Assembly: GCA_965200975.1 (NCBI GenBank)
Contig: OZ241740.1
Location: forward strand, 1,736,001-1,800,000
DNA: 64,000 nt
Direction: 5' to 3'
Origin: S5-327 sp965200975
Lineage (GTDB): Bacteria > Chloroflexota > Dehalococcoidia > Lucifugimonadales > Australimonadaceae
Shown: positions 51,256 to 60,858 of the stretch, one piece after another
Position numbering within the stretch: position 1 is the first letter of the stretch
How the letters are laid out: each line of letters begins with the position of its first letter
Made by a program: the position numbers and the translations under genes
The notes under the pieces: model-generated
Databases searched by the model: none
What the model saw: the letters and a program-made list of their open reading frames with translations, nothing else
Told to the model about the DNA's origin: nothing

Positions 51256-52590
51256 ATGCTCTCCGTAAGCGACAACGAACTCCTCACCAGAGTGGGCCGA
51301 GGCGCGCCTATGGGCGAACTGCTGCGCCGCTACTGGATCCCCGCCGTGTTCTCAAGCGAAGTCGAGCCGGACGGCGTCCCGCACCGGACGCGCCTGCTCG
51401 GGGAAGATCTGATCGTCCTCCGTTTCACCAGCGGCAAGGTCGCCGCTATGTCTCCCGCATGCCCTCACCGCGGCGCGTCGCTCTTCTTCGGACGCAACGA
51501 GGAAGACGGCATACGATGCGGCTACCACGGATGGAAGTTCGACGAGACGGGCGCCTGCGTCGATATGCCCAGCGAGCCGCCCGAGAGCAACTTCCGCACA
51601 AAGGTGAAGCACCCCGCCTACCGTGTCCGCGAGCGCAACGGCGTCATCTGGATATACCTCGGCCCCAACCAGAGCGACCCGCCTCCCCTGCCCGACCTCG
51701 AGTGGAACATGGTCCCCGAGTCCCACGTCTACCTCACGAAACGCATCGCGCAGAACAACTTCTTTCAGACCGTCGAAGGCGAAATCGACTCCAGCCACAG
51801 CGGCTTCCTGCACTCAAACTTCGCCGACCCCTACCGGCTCACGACGAAGCAGGAACAGGGCATGATCTACAAGATGCGCGACCGGCACCCCCGGTTCGAG
51901 GCGCTCGACACGGACTACGGCGTGCTCATCGGCGCCCGGCGCAACGCGGAAGAGGACTCCTACTACTGGCGCATCACCCAGTTTATGTTCCCCTTCCACA
52001 CGATGATCCCTCCCTATGGAGAGGATCCCCTTCTCAGCGGCCACGCGTACATCCCGATGGACGACCACCATGTGCTCGCCGTCTGCTACACCTACAACCC
52101 CGTGAGGCCCCTCACCGAGCCCGAGCTCCACAACCTGATGTACTTCCGGGATGGGCAGCAGGGCCTTCACCCCACCGTCGACGCCTTCCTGCCGCCCCTT
52201 GCGAACCGTCCTGAGGGCGCGTGGTGGCCCAAGCACCATATCGACAACGACTTCAACGTCGACTGGGAGCGCCAAAAGACCGTCCAATTCTCCGGCCTGC
52301 CCGGCACCTGGCCCCAGGATTCCGGCATGCAGGAGACGATGGGCCGCATCGCCGACCGCTCCGCCGAGCACCTCGGCGTGAGCGACACCGGCATCATCCG
52401 CACCCGCCGGGCGCTGCTGAAAGCCGCCAAAATGCTCGACCAGTACGGCATCGAGCCCGCATCCGTGTCCGACCCGTCGGTCTACAGCCTGCGCTCCGCC
52501 GCAGTTGTCCTCCCGCGCAACGGCGACTGGGTGGAGCAGTCCGCCCAATACCGGGAGGCGGCGCCGGGCGTACACTACGCCGCCGTCTAG
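51256..52590 (+). CDS. Rieske non-haem iron oxygenase (phthalate dioxygenase-like alpha subunit)
   Basis: 444 aa. The Rieske motif is CPHRGASLFFGRNEEDGIRC then GYHGW, binding one [2Fe-2S] cluster; the mononuclear iron site is in EIDSSHSGFLH with a later Asp. The start at 51256 is 9 bases from AGGAGG (51241-51246). No ferredoxin or reductase gene is adjacent, so electrons come from elsewhere. It would hydroxylate or demethylate an aromatic or other ring compound. Confidence 0.93.
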   Translation: MLSVSDNELLTRVGRGAPMGELLRRYWIPAVFSSEVEPDGVPHRTRLLGEDLIVLRFTSGKVAAMSPACPHRGASLFFGRNEEDGIRCGYHGWKFDETGACVDMPSEPPESNFRTKVKHPAYRVRERNGVIWIYLGPNQSDPPPLPDLEWNMVPESHVYLTKRIAQNNFFQTVEGEIDSSHSGFLHSNFADPYRLTTKQEQGMIYKMRDRHPRFEALDTDYGVLIGARRNAEEDSYYWRITQFMFPFHTMIPPYGEDPLLSGHAYIPMDDHHVLAVCYTYNPVRPLTEPELHNLMYFRDGQQGLHPTVDAFLPPLANRPEGAWWPKHHIDNDFNVDWERQKTVQFSGLPGTWPQDSGMQETMGRIADRSAEHLGVSDTGIIRTRRALLKAAKMLDQYGIEPASVSDPSVYSLRSAAVVLPRNGDWVEQSAQYREAAPGVHYAAV

Positions 52591-52643
52591 CGCGCCGCCG
52601 CTTCCTGCCGCGCCCTTAGCCCTGTCAACGTTCGCGCCGGTTT

Positions 52644-53528
52644 CTACACCGGCGCGAACTGCTCTTCCGGCGGTTCGTCGAGCGGCCTCGCAGGCTGCAC
52701 GATGTAGCCCTCGCGGATGACGCCCGCCTTGGCGTCGAGCTCCGGCACCCGGCCCATGCTCATCGCCTCCCCCCGCCAGAACTTGTACGCAGTCCACGCC
52801 GCGACCGCAGCATCGAGCTGATCGTGCGTCGGAGGCTGGGCTGGGGCGTCCGCCGTCTCGGACGCCGGCAATTGGACGCCGACGCTCTCGAGAAGTTGGA
52901 CGCGCGCCTCGCGCCCGGCGACTGTGGCCTTGGCGGGAAGCGTCTCCGAAGCCAGCAGCTTCCACGCTCCGCCGGGGAACACCTCCAGCAGCGTCGCGTC
53001 CGACAGCGGCATCCCCTCGTAGCCGAGCAGCCGGAACCTGCTGCCGCTCGTAACGAGCCGGTGGAAAAGGCGCACCGACCCTGAGATGAAGCCGGCGAAC
53101 GGCAAGCCTCTCTCCGGAAGCTCGTACGACGAATGCCCCGGCGCGTTGACGAGGCGCTCGGCCTCGCGCATCGCCGCCCCGGGACTGGCGGCCAGCCCCT
53201 GCGGACCGTCGACAGCCAGGATGAATGACCGGCCAAGCGCCCGATCGGGAATGATGCCGGCGCCGTCGTCCCGGTAGTCCCACTGCCCGAAAGTGCACAC
53301 GAGGTCGGCGTCGAGCACCGCGTAGTCGCATGGACGGGGCGAGTCTACGGTCGGGTCAGTGAGGTCGAGCCCTATGAAAACGCGTCCGCCGCCCACGCCG
53401 CGTTCCCCTCCGCCGCGGCGCTGGGAGCGCCGCCGGCGCCATTTCGCCACATAGCGGGCAGTGGTGGCGACAGCGACGAGCGAGGCGCCCGCCGCGCCGT
53501 AGAACCGGGGATTATTCAGCGATGCCAT
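52644..53528 (-). CDS. DUF429-like predicted RNase H-fold protein
   Basis: 294 aa. After a short N-terminal hydrophobic and Arg-rich stretch (residues 10-40), VFIGLDLTDPTVDSPRPCDY and ILAVDGPQGLAASPG resemble DUF429, predicted nucleases of the RNase H fold whose active residues are acidic (D in GLDLT and AVDGP). The C-terminal LDAAVAAWTAYKFWRGEAM also fits. The N-terminal helix is unusual and may be a membrane anchor. Function unknown. Confidence 0.7.
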   Translation of the reverse strand: MASLNNPRFYGAAGASLVAVATTARYVAKWRRRRSQRRGGGERGVGGGRVFIGLDLTDPTVDSPRPCDYAVLDADLVCTFGQWDYRDDGAGIIPDRALGRSFILAVDGPQGLAASPGAAMREAERLVNAPGHSSYELPERGLPFAGFISGSVRLFHRLVTSGSRFRLLGYEGMPLSDATLLEVFPGGAWKLLASETLPAKATVAGREARVQLLESVGVQLPASETADAPAQPPTHDQLDAAVAAWTAYKFWRGEAMSMGRVPELDAKAGVIREGYIVQPARPLDEPPEEQFAPV

Positions 53529-53623
53529 GCCCTGGATTTTACCAGCCCTCTCCGAAAGCTCGCGATGCGGGGCACCGGGAGGAGCATTCTCTCTCTCTCC
53601 GCCTACCTACGCCCCTCTGCGGA

Positions 53624-54049
53624 CTACTCCCGCCGGGCGTCGAGCCAGGACTGCAGAATGACGGCGGCGGCGGATGCGTCCGACGCGCCCTTCGGCGGGC
53701 GGCGCGCTCCTCGGCCCGGACTGCCGGGGCGGCGCATACTCCGCTCCGCCTGCGCAGTGGAGAGACGCTCATCGACCGTCTCGACTGTGAGCGCGGTGCT
53801 CTCGCGCAGCAGCGCGACGAACCGGCCAACCGCCTCGGCCTGCGGGCCAACGCGGCCCGTCAGCGAGTACGGGATGCCCACTACGATGGTCTCCGCCGAC
53901 CGCGACTGCGCCTCGCGCGCGGCCTGCGCCGCCGTCGAGGAGTCCGCGGGCCCCTCTATCACGCCAACCGGCACCGCGACACGCGTCTCAGTGTCGCCTG
54001 CCGCGACGCCGGTGCGACGCTCGCCGACGTCGAGGGCGAGCACTCGCAC
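53624..54049 (-). CDS. ruvX: YqgF/RuvX family RNase H-fold nuclease
   Basis: 141 aa. MRVLALDVGERRTGVAAGDT, VVGIPYSLTGRVGPQA and VDERLSTAQAERSM are the family motifs with the acidic active residues. YqgF/RuvX was proposed as a Holliday junction resolvase and is needed for 16S rRNA processing in E. coli. It starts at GTG sharing one base with the alaS stop (TAGTG), so it is coupled to alaS, a common arrangement. Confidence 0.93.
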   Translation of the reverse strand: MRVLALDVGERRTGVAAGDTETRVAVPVGVIEGPADSSTAAQAAREAQSRSAETIVVGIPYSLTGRVGPQAEAVGRFVALLRESTALTVETVDERLSTAQAERSMRRPGSPGRGARRPPKGASDASAAAVILQSWLDARRE

Positions 54050-56682
54050 TAGCCGGCCTGCCGCTTCACAGCCTCGACGACGCCGGCGAGCGCGTCGTCG
54101 AGCTTGGCGGCGTCCTTGCCGCCCGCCTGCGCCAGCCGCGGCTGTCCGCCCCCGCCGCCGTCCATCCGCCGCGCCGCCTCGCGCACGATGGCTCCGGCGT
54201 CGAGGCCGCGCTCGACCAGGTCTTGCGTCACCATCGCAATGATTGCCGGGCGGCCATTGAACACCCCGCCAAGCGCTACGACCGCCGAGCCGAGCTTGTC
54301 GCGCAGCCAGTCGCCCATCTCTCTGAGCTCGTCCGCGCTTGTGGCGTCGCTGCGGGCCGCGAGCACCGTCACGCCATCGACGGACTGAGCGCGGGCGAGC
54401 AAACCCTCCGCCTCTTGCCGCGACGTCTCGCGACGGCCTCCTTGCGTGGTGCGCCTAGCCTCCTCGACCTGCGCAAGCAGCGCATCGATGCGCTGCGGAA
54501 GGTCGGCAGGCGCAGTGCGGAGCCTGGACGCAGCCTCCTCCAGCGCGCCCAATCGCTGATCGACCCAGGCGTCGCCGGCGCGGCCAGTCACCGCCTCGAT
54601 ACGCCGCACGCCCGACCCCACGCTGCTCTCGCCAACAATGCGGAAGCTTCCGATCTGGCCGGTGCGGTCGAGATGCGTGCCGCCGCACACCTCGAAGCTC
54701 ACCGGCGCGTCCTCGCCTATTTGCACCGTGCGGACTCGGTCGGCGTAGCGTTCGCCGAAGAACGCCAGGGCGCCGGTCGCCGTCGCCTCCCGGTAGGTCG
54801 TCTCGTCTTTCACCAGCGGCAGGTCGCTGCGCACCGCCTCGTTGATGCGGCGCTCGATCTCGTGCAGCTCGCCGCGCTCGACGGCGGACACGTGCGTGAA
54901 GTCGAACCGCAAACGCTCGGGGGCTACGAGCGAACCAGCCTGACGCACGTGCGAGCCTAGAGTGTCGCGCAGCATCGCGTGCAGCAGATGCGTCGCAGTG
55001 TGGTTGCGCGCAACGTCAAGCCGGCGCTCGCGGTCGACCTCGGCGCGCACGGCGTCGCCAACCGCGATAGCGCCGGAGTCGATCGTCGCCGTGTGCACAA
55101 TCAGGTCGGCAATCGGTTTCCGGGTGTCGGTCACGCGGACGACGGCGTCGTCCGACGCAATAACTCCGGAGTCGCCAACCTGCCCGCCGCCCTCCGGGTA
55201 GAAGGGCGTTTCGCGCAAGACTACTTCCACCGCGTCGCCTGCCCTTGCGCTTGCCGCCTGGACGCCGTCCTTCAGAATTCCCACCACTACCGTGTCGCTC
55301 TCGGTGGTCTCGTAGCCGAGGAAGACAGTCTCGCGGACGCCGAGGTCCTCGTAGGCGCGGAGGGCGTCGCGGTCGCCGCCGAACTGCGCGGCGGCGCGGC
55401 CCCGCGCGCGCTGGTTCGCCATCTCACGGTTGAAACCGTCGACGTCGACCTCCAGCCCGTGGTCGCGGGCGATCTCCTGCGTGAAGTCGAGGGGAAAACC
55501 AAAGGTGTCGTAGAGCAAGAACGCGTCCTTGCCTGAGATTGGCGCGCCGAGCGCAAGCTTTTCGTTGAGCACCGGCATCCCCAGCGCGATAGCCTCCTCG
55601 AACCGCTCCTCCTCCGACTCCAGCGTCTTGAGGATGAACTTTTCATGCTCCTTCAGTTCGGGGTAAACAGGACTGAAGCGCGCGATCACCGGGGCGGCTG
55701 CTGCGGGCAAGAACCCCTGCGTTACGCCGAGCCTGCGCGCGAAACGAATGCATCGACGTATGACGCGGCGCAGCACATAGCCCCGGCCCTCGTTCGCCGG
55801 CGCCACTCCGTCGGCGATGAGAAACGCGGCGCTGCGCGCGTGCTCCGTGACTACCCGAATCGCGGCGTCGGCCTCCGCGTCCTCGCCGTACCGTCTGCCC
55901 GCAATCGCCTCCACCGCCTCGCGGACGGGCGCGAGCAGGTCGGTCTCGTACGCCGACGGAACGCCCTGCATAATCGCAGTGATGCGCTCGAGGCCCATAC
56001 CCGCATCGATGCCGGGCGCCGGCAAGCTCGTCCGCGTCCCGTCTTTCGCCTCGTAGAACTGCGGGAACACTAGGTTCCATATCTCTACGTAGCGGTCTGT
56101 GTCGTCGCCCGGCCTGGCCTGCGGCCCCAGGTGGGCGCCCAGGTCGTAGTGCAGCTCGCTCGACGGCCCGCAGGCGCCCTCGTCGCCGGCAGGCCCCCAG
56201 AAGTTGTCCTTGTCGCCGAGCGAAACGATGCGGTCGTTCGGTACGCTGCTCTCTTCGATCCATATCTGCCGCGCCTCATCGTCGCTGTAGTGCACCGTAA
56301 CCCAGATGCGCTCCGGGGCCAGTTCGAGCACGCCCGTCACAAACTCCCAGGCCCACTGCACCGCCTCGCGCTTGAAGTAGTCGCCGATGCTGAAGTTCCC
56401 CAGCATCTCGAACATGGTGTGATGCGTGGCGTCGCCCACCACGTCGATGTCGGTCGTGCGGAAGCACTTTTGGCACGAGGCCAGGCGGCGGCTGGGAGGC
56501 GTCTCGGCGCCGGCGTAGTAGGGCTTGAACGGCGCCATGCCCGCCGTCGTGAGCAGCAGCGTAGGGTCGCCGGCGGGAACCAGCGACGCGCTGGGCATAA
56601 CGAGGTGGCCCTTTCCCTCGAAGTACGCCAGGTACGCTTTGCGAATGTCGTCGCCTTTGATTGGGGGAGCGTCGGACAACAC
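54049..56682 (-). CDS. alaS: Alanyl-tRNA synthetase
   Basis: 877 aa, full length. The class II catalytic core shows DIRKAYLAYFEGKGH, CQKCFRTTDIDVVGD and MGLERITAIMQG, followed by the editing domain (NHTATHLLHAMLRDTLGSHV with HxxxH, and CGGTHLDRTG) and the C-terminal DHHA1 domain (GGGGGQPRLAQAGG). It starts at GTG 56682. A promoter at 56777-56806 lies about 95 bases upstream; the leader holds a CGCCGCC/GGCGGCG hairpin just before the start. Confidence 0.97.
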   Translation of the reverse strand: MLSDAPPIKGDDIRKAYLAYFEGKGHLVMPSASLVPAGDPTLLLTTAGMAPFKPYYAGAETPPSRRLASCQKCFRTTDIDVVGDATHHTMFEMLGNFSIGDYFKREAVQWAWEFVTGVLELAPERIWVTVHYSDDEARQIWIEESSVPNDRIVSLGDKDNFWGPAGDEGACGPSSELHYDLGAHLGPQARPGDDTDRYVEIWNLVFPQFYEAKDGTRTSLPAPGIDAGMGLERITAIMQGVPSAYETDLLAPVREAVEAIAGRRYGEDAEADAAIRVVTEHARSAAFLIADGVAPANEGRGYVLRRVIRRCIRFARRLGVTQGFLPAAAAPVIARFSPVYPELKEHEKFILKTLESEEERFEEAIALGMPVLNEKLALGAPISGKDAFLLYDTFGFPLDFTQEIARDHGLEVDVDGFNREMANQRARGRAAAQFGGDRDALRAYEDLGVRETVFLGYETTESDTVVVGILKDGVQAASARAGDAVEVVLRETPFYPEGGGQVGDSGVIASDDAVVRVTDTRKPIADLIVHTATIDSGAIAVGDAVRAEVDRERRLDVARNHTATHLLHAMLRDTLGSHVRQAGSLVAPERLRFDFTHVSAVERGELHEIERRINEAVRSDLPLVKDETTYREATATGALAFFGERYADRVRTVQIGEDAPVSFEVCGGTHLDRTGQIGSFRIVGESSVGSGVRRIEAVTGRAGDAWVDQRLGALEEAASRLRTAPADLPQRIDALLAQVEEARRTTQGGRRETSRQEAEGLLARAQSVDGVTVLAARSDATSADELREMGDWLRDKLGSAVVALGGVFNGRPAIIAMVTQDLVERGLDAGAIVREAARRMDGGGGGQPRLAQAGGKDAAKLDDALAGVVEAVKRQAG

Positions 56683-56776
56683 AGCCCTCGTTGGCGCCGC
56701 CTGCTCAAGGCGATGGCGGCGGCAGGTTTGTAATCGCCGGGGAGTAGGCCGCAGACGTACGCCGCAGCCTGTAGGC

Positions 56777-56806
56777 AGTCTACGAACGCCTTTCTGAACG
56801 TGTCAA
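56777..56806 (-). promoter_or_regulatory. Promoter of alaS-ruvX
   Basis: Minus-strand TTGACA (56801-56806), 18-base spacer, TAGACT (56777-56782). Confidence 0.65.
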
Positions 56807-56868
56807 CGCTACCGCGCAGCAGGCAGCTCCCCGTACTCCCTCCAGCGGGTTGAGGGAGCGAACAGCAA

Positions 56869-56893
56869 CCAGGAGGTCTGGGGGCGCTCAGCA
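56869..56893 (+). repeat. Eroded fragment of the dispersed hairpin repeat
   Basis: CCAGGAGGTCTGGGGGCGCTC and nearby GAGGGAGCGAAC (56852-56863) recall pieces of the repeat at 11761. The identity is weak. The gap 56683-57151 otherwise holds the alaS and otsA promoters. Confidence 0.25.
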
Positions 56894-56970
56894 GATTCCG
56901 GAGCAGGAGCGTTCGGCTGCGTTCGCTTTCCCGCCATCCCTCAATGAACTCGGGACAGTCGCTCCGCGGT

Positions 56971-56999
56971 TTGACGGCCTACCGCCCCTATGGTAGTGT
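56971..56999 (+). promoter_or_regulatory. Promoter of otsA
   Basis: TTGACG (56971-56976), 17-base spacer, TAGTGT (56994-56999). The leader of about 145 bases contains an 8-bp hairpin CAGAGCGC/GCGCTCTG (57011-57018 with 57025-57032). Confidence 0.55.
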
Positions 57000-57041
57000 C
57001 GCGCCATCCTCAGAGCGCTCCTGTGCGCTCTGGTTGGTCAT

Positions 57042-57152
57042 ATGGCGCAATTGGCCTTCCGGCAGAGGGTTCCCTCATCCAATCCTGGGACTGACACCAT
57101 AAACGGACGCCGTCTGCGCGTTCGCGGAGTAGCGCGCGGAAAGACGGGCTGA
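57042..57152 (+). CDS. Possible 36-codon upstream ORF coupled to otsA
   Basis: ATG 57042 to TGA 57150-57152, with the TGA overlapping the otsA ATG (TGATG). The predicted peptide starts MAQLAFRQRVPSSNPGTD and is rich in Arg at the end. No Shine-Dalgarno is evident and composition gives no clear coding signal; the overlap may be chance. If translated, it would feed ribosomes to otsA. Confidence 0.25.
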   Translation: MAQLAFRQRVPSSNPGTDTINGRRLRVRGVARGKTG

Positions 57153-58681
57153 TGCAAGCCACGGCGGGCAGGCACGACCAAAGCGCGCTCCGGACGATTG
57201 CCGCGGAGCTTCTCAAAGACCAGCGCCTCATCCTTGCGTCCAATCGCGGCCCTATGGAGCACCACCTCTCCCCCAGCGGCGAGCTTCAGCCTCGGCGCGG
57301 GAGCGGCGGCGTCGTAACCGCCCTCAGCGGCCTCACCCGCTACGTCGACTTCACCTGGATAGCCTCCGCAATGGGAGAGGGCGACCGGCGCGCAGCCGCC
57401 GCAAGCGGCGGAAAGGCGATGCCTTCCCCTCTGCCCGGCCAAAAGGTCTCCGTCCGCTTCATCACCACCCCCCGGCGCGCCTACCACAAGTACTACAACA
57501 TCATCTGCAACCCCCTTCTCTGGTTCGTTCAGCACTATATGTGGAGCTCCCCCTACACCCCCCGCGTCGACGCCGCCGTCTACGACGCCTGGGAGAACGG
57601 CTACGTCTACGTCAATCGCCAGTTCGCCGACGCCATCGTCGACGAGGCTACGCAGTCCCCGCTCCGCCCGCTCGTTATGGTGCACGACTACCAGCTCTAC
57701 CTGGTTCCCCGGATGGTGCGCGAACAGCTGCCCCACGCCCGCATCCACCAGTTCGTCCACATCCCCTGGGCCACCTCCAGCTACTGGGAGCTCCTGCCCG
57801 CGATGATCCGTTCCGACATCTGCGAGAGCCTCTGCAGCGCCGACATCGTCGGCTTTCAGACGAGCAGGGACGTGCGCGCCTTCCTCGGGAGCTGCGACTC
57901 GTTTATCGAAAGGGCGCAGGTCGACTACCAGGAACGGACCGTCACCGTGGACGGCCACACCGCCTCCGTGCGCGCTTACCCCATATCCATCGAGGTGGAC
58001 GAGGTGCGGCAGATCGCCGCCTCGCCGCGCGCAGCCGAGTATGAAGGCCGCCTGAAGCCGCTGTTCGGAAAACAGACCATCGTCCGCGTCGACCGCGTCG
58101 AGCCGAGCAAGAACATCGTCCGCGGGTTCAACGCCTACGAGACCCTTCTCGAACGCCACCCTGAGCTGCACGGCGAGGTGCGCTTCCTCGCGTTCCTCGT
58201 GCCGTCGCGCACGCACATTCGTCAGTACCAGCGCTACCTCGAAGAGGTCGACGCCGCAATCAAGCAAGTCAACGACCGCTTCCGCACGCCGGACTGGACT
58301 CCGATACAGGTGTTCTACGAGAACAACTACACGCAAGCAATCGCCGCTATGCGCCACTACGACGTGCTGCTCGTCAACGCCGTCATCGATGGCATGAACC
58401 TCGTGGCCAAGGAAGGCCCCATCGTCAACCAGCGCGACGGCGTCCTTGTCTTGTCGGAAGCCGCCGGCGCCTACGAGCAGCTCCGCGTCGGTGCCCTCCC
58501 CGTCGCCCCCGCCGACATCGAAGGCGCCGCGCGCGCGCTCTACGAGGCGCTCACAATGCCCGTGGAAGAGCGGCGCCGCCGCGCCGTCCTCCTCACCGAG
58601 TCCATAGAACGCGAAAACATCACCGAATGGATTCGCCGCCAGCTCCAGGACATCGCCGCGCTCGGCGCCGAGCGCGCCTGA
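57152..58681 (+). CDS. otsA: Trehalose-6-phosphate synthase-like GT20 glycosyltransferase
   Basis: 509-aa GT20 enzyme. ILASNRGPMEHHLSPSGELQ, the GGVVTAL glycine loop, HDYQLYLVPRMVREQLP, HIPWATSSYWELLP and a C-terminal NLVAKEGPIVNQ segment fit. The nucleotide-sugar loop reads RVDRVEPSKNIVRG instead of the usual RLDYTKGI type, which is seen in more distant GT20 members; the product may be trehalose-6-phosphate or a related glucosyl phosphate. A trehalose phosphatase gene lies convergently next to it. Confidence 0.85.
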   Translation: MQATAGRHDQSALRTIAAELLKDQRLILASNRGPMEHHLSPSGELQPRRGSGGVVTALSGLTRYVDFTWIASAMGEGDRRAAAASGGKAMPSPLPGQKVSVRFITTPRRAYHKYYNIICNPLLWFVQHYMWSSPYTPRVDAAVYDAWENGYVYVNRQFADAIVDEATQSPLRPLVMVHDYQLYLVPRMVREQLPHARIHQFVHIPWATSSYWELLPAMIRSDICESLCSADIVGFQTSRDVRAFLGSCDSFIERAQVDYQERTVTVDGHTASVRAYPISIEVDEVRQIAASPRAAEYEGRLKPLFGKQTIVRVDRVEPSKNIVRGFNAYETLLERHPELHGEVRFLAFLVPSRTHIRQYQRYLEEVDAAIKQVNDRFRTPDWTPIQVFYENNYTQAIAAMRHYDVLLVNAVIDGMNLVAKEGPIVNQRDGVLVLSEAAGAYEQLRVGALPVAPADIEGAARALYEALTMPVEERRRRAVLLTESIERENITEWIRRQLQDIAALGAERA

Positions 58682-58715
58682 CGCCCTCCGAGGCGAGCCC
58701 GGCTGCGCCCCTCGC

Positions 58716-59513
58716 CTAAAGCGCTCCCGCCAGCCAGCGGAGAAACTGGTGCACCTGGCTCGGGCCTGCGACCGTGTAGTCCGCAGCCTCTGCGAGGCCG
58801 TCCGGAGAGTCGTCGGCGAGCACGGCCACGCTCGCCCCTCTCACTTCGCCGGCGCTCCGCATTTCGCTGATGGCCCGGAACGCGTCGACGTCCGTCACGT
58901 CGTCGCCGATAGCCATAACAGCGGCGAGGCCTTTCCGTCTCGTGTAGGAGCGCAAAGCCTTGCCTTTCGACAGGTCGACCGGCGGGCGCACCTCAACCAG
59001 CATTTTGCCGTCGTGCACGCGCATATCGCTCGCTGAACGAGCGGTGAAGTCCAGTATCCGGCGGCGCGCCAGCAGCGGATCGAGCGTCCTGCGGTAATGG
59101 ATCGACAGCGTAGGCCCCTTGTCCTCGACAAGCACGCCTTCCATCGCCGTCTCGCGCCGGGCCCTCCGGGCAATTTCACGGATGCGCGGCACGTAGGGAA
59201 GGGCCACGGACTCTATCCACCGCACGCCGTCCTCGAGCCACTCCGCGCCGTGGTTCCCCGAGTAGGCGATGCCGCTCAGGGCCACCATCTCCCGGGCTTC
59301 CTCCACGCCCCGGCCAGTGACGGCCACTACCGCCATCTCCTCCGCGAGGCGGGCGAGCGCATGCCGCGCGTTCTCATCCACGGTAGCCTCGGAAGGGTCG
59401 TCGCAGATCGGAGCGAGTGTGCCGTCGATGTCGGTAAACAGGCCTGCAGGGCCCCGGCGCATCAGTTCGAGCGCCTCTTGCCGGTTGCTGAGCAAGTCCG
59501 GCGAGCCGCTCAC
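58716..59513 (-). CDS. otsB: Trehalose-6-phosphate phosphatase
   Basis: 265-aa HAD phosphatase. The nucleophile motif FTDIDGTLAPICDDP, VVAVTGRGV, the trehalose-phosphatase YSGNHGAEWL and AIGDDVTDVDAFRA are all present. It dephosphorylates the product of the GT20 enzyme. The GTG start overlaps the stop of the MscS-like gene (GTGA), so osmolyte synthesis and a turgor-release channel share an operon. Confidence 0.93.
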   Translation of the reverse strand: MSGSPDLLSNRQEALELMRRGPAGLFTDIDGTLAPICDDPSEATVDENARHALARLAEEMAVVAVTGRGVEEAREMVALSGIAYSGNHGAEWLEDGVRWIESVALPYVPRIREIARRARRETAMEGVLVEDKGPTLSIHYRRTLDPLLARRRILDFTARSASDMRVHDGKMLVEVRPPVDLSKGKALRSYTRRKGLAAVMAIGDDVTDVDAFRAISEMRSAGEVRGASVAVLADDSPDGLAEAADYTVAGPSQVHQFLRWLAGAL

Positions 59514-60607
59514 GGCGCGGCCTGTCTCCCGACAATTTCCGGAGGGAGACCGCTCTCATACACCAGCTTCCGCACCGGGTAATTGATCTCGATCCCTTCC
59601 GCCGTAAAGCGCGCATGGAGCCGCTTGATCAGATCGTTCGTCACGATGAAAGAGCCGACGCGGTCGGTCGCCTGCAGAAACACCCAGAACTCCACGTTCG
59701 AGTCGCCGAACCGGTCGAACCCGAACCAAGGCTCCGCATCCTTCACCGCGGCGTCGTTCGCCGCAACCGTCTCTCGGGCGACTTCCAGCGCAACCTCGTT
59801 CACCCGCTCCAGGTCGCTGTCGTAGCTCACCCCGCACGTGGCCAGGATGTTGATCGTCGGGTCCGGGCCGCTGTAGTTCGTGACAATGGAGCCCGATATA
59901 ACCGCATTCGGGATAATGACGTAGTTGTTGAGCCAGGTGCGTATCCTGGTGCTCCGCCAACCCACGTTGACCACATACCCTGCCGGCCCTCCCTGCAGTT
60001 CGATGTAATCGCCCTCCGAAATCATTCCCTCAGAGAGCACATAGGCGCCGGCGAAAATGTTGCCGAGCGTCGGCTGCAGCCCAAGCGCTACGGCTAGTCC
60101 CGATATGCCAAGCCCGCCCAGCAACGGGTTGATGCTCAGACCCAGCGCATCCATCACTATCAGCGCCGCCACCCCGACAACGATGACCGCAAGGAACCGC
60201 CGGAGGAACCGCAGGACAAGGTCGTCGAACTCGGAGCTGGTGCGCGACGCTATGGCCGTGGTGTACCAGTCGAGCAGCGCGGCGCCCATCCGGTTCGCGC
60301 TCAGAGCGCCAAGCACGACAAACCCGATCGTGCCTCCCCGTGTCACCACATCCCGCCAGTCCTGGAGCTCCGGCCAGATCAGCAGCGCGACGAAGAGTCC
60401 CGTGTACGAGATCAGCAGCGCCCCAAACACGGACTGCGACCCCACCACCGCCGATGACAGTGTGATTGGGCCGTCCGAGCGCATTCGGCGCTGCAGGATC
60501 TTGATTACGACGAGGTAGATGAGCGCTGCGACCACCGACACGCCGAACGCCGCCGCCGCGGTCAAGCGCTGACCAGTCAGACTATCGATGAAGGCGTCTA
60601 AGGACAC
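59510..60607 (-). CDS. MscS-family mechanosensitive channel
   Basis: 365 aa with about four transmembrane helices in the first 180 residues. The pore-lining helix and Gly-rich turn GGLGISGLAVALGLQPTLGN are followed by the beta domain with EGDYIELQGGPAGYVVNVGW and IIPNAVISGS. It opens on hypo-osmotic shock to release solutes such as trehalose, which fits with the coupled otsB gene. GTG start at 60607. Confidence 0.94.
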   Translation of the reverse strand: MSLDAFIDSLTGQRLTAAAAFGVSVVAALIYLVVIKILQRRMRSDGPITLSSAVVGSQSVFGALLISYTGLFVALLIWPELQDWRDVVTRGGTIGFVVLGALSANRMGAALLDWYTTAIASRTSSEFDDLVLRFLRRFLAVIVVGVAALIVMDALGLSINPLLGGLGISGLAVALGLQPTLGNIFAGAYVLSEGMISEGDYIELQGGPAGYVVNVGWRSTRIRTWLNNYVIIPNAVISGSIVTNYSGPDPTINILATCGVSYDSDLERVNEVALEVARETVAANDAAVKDAEPWFGFDRFGDSNVEFWVFLQATDRVGSFIVTNDLIKRLHARFTAEGIEINYPVRKLVYESGLPPEIVGRQAAP

Positions 60608-60858
60608 GGCACCGCCTGTGTGCAGGGATAGCCCTTAATGTAGCGGCCTGCGCGCGCCAATGGGAGCAGCCAAGCGCGCACAAGGGCGGCCAATCTCCGC
60701 CGGCGCCGACAACCGTCGCGCTCTGCCGGAGTCCATAACGGGGGTTTGGGGAGGCGAAGCGCGCTTCTGCGAACGCCTCCGCTCCTTGCAGCAGGCGCTC
60801 TCCTGTAGTAGCGTTACTCAACGGTCAGATAAGCCCTGTACGGAGGCCCCTAGCTGGA

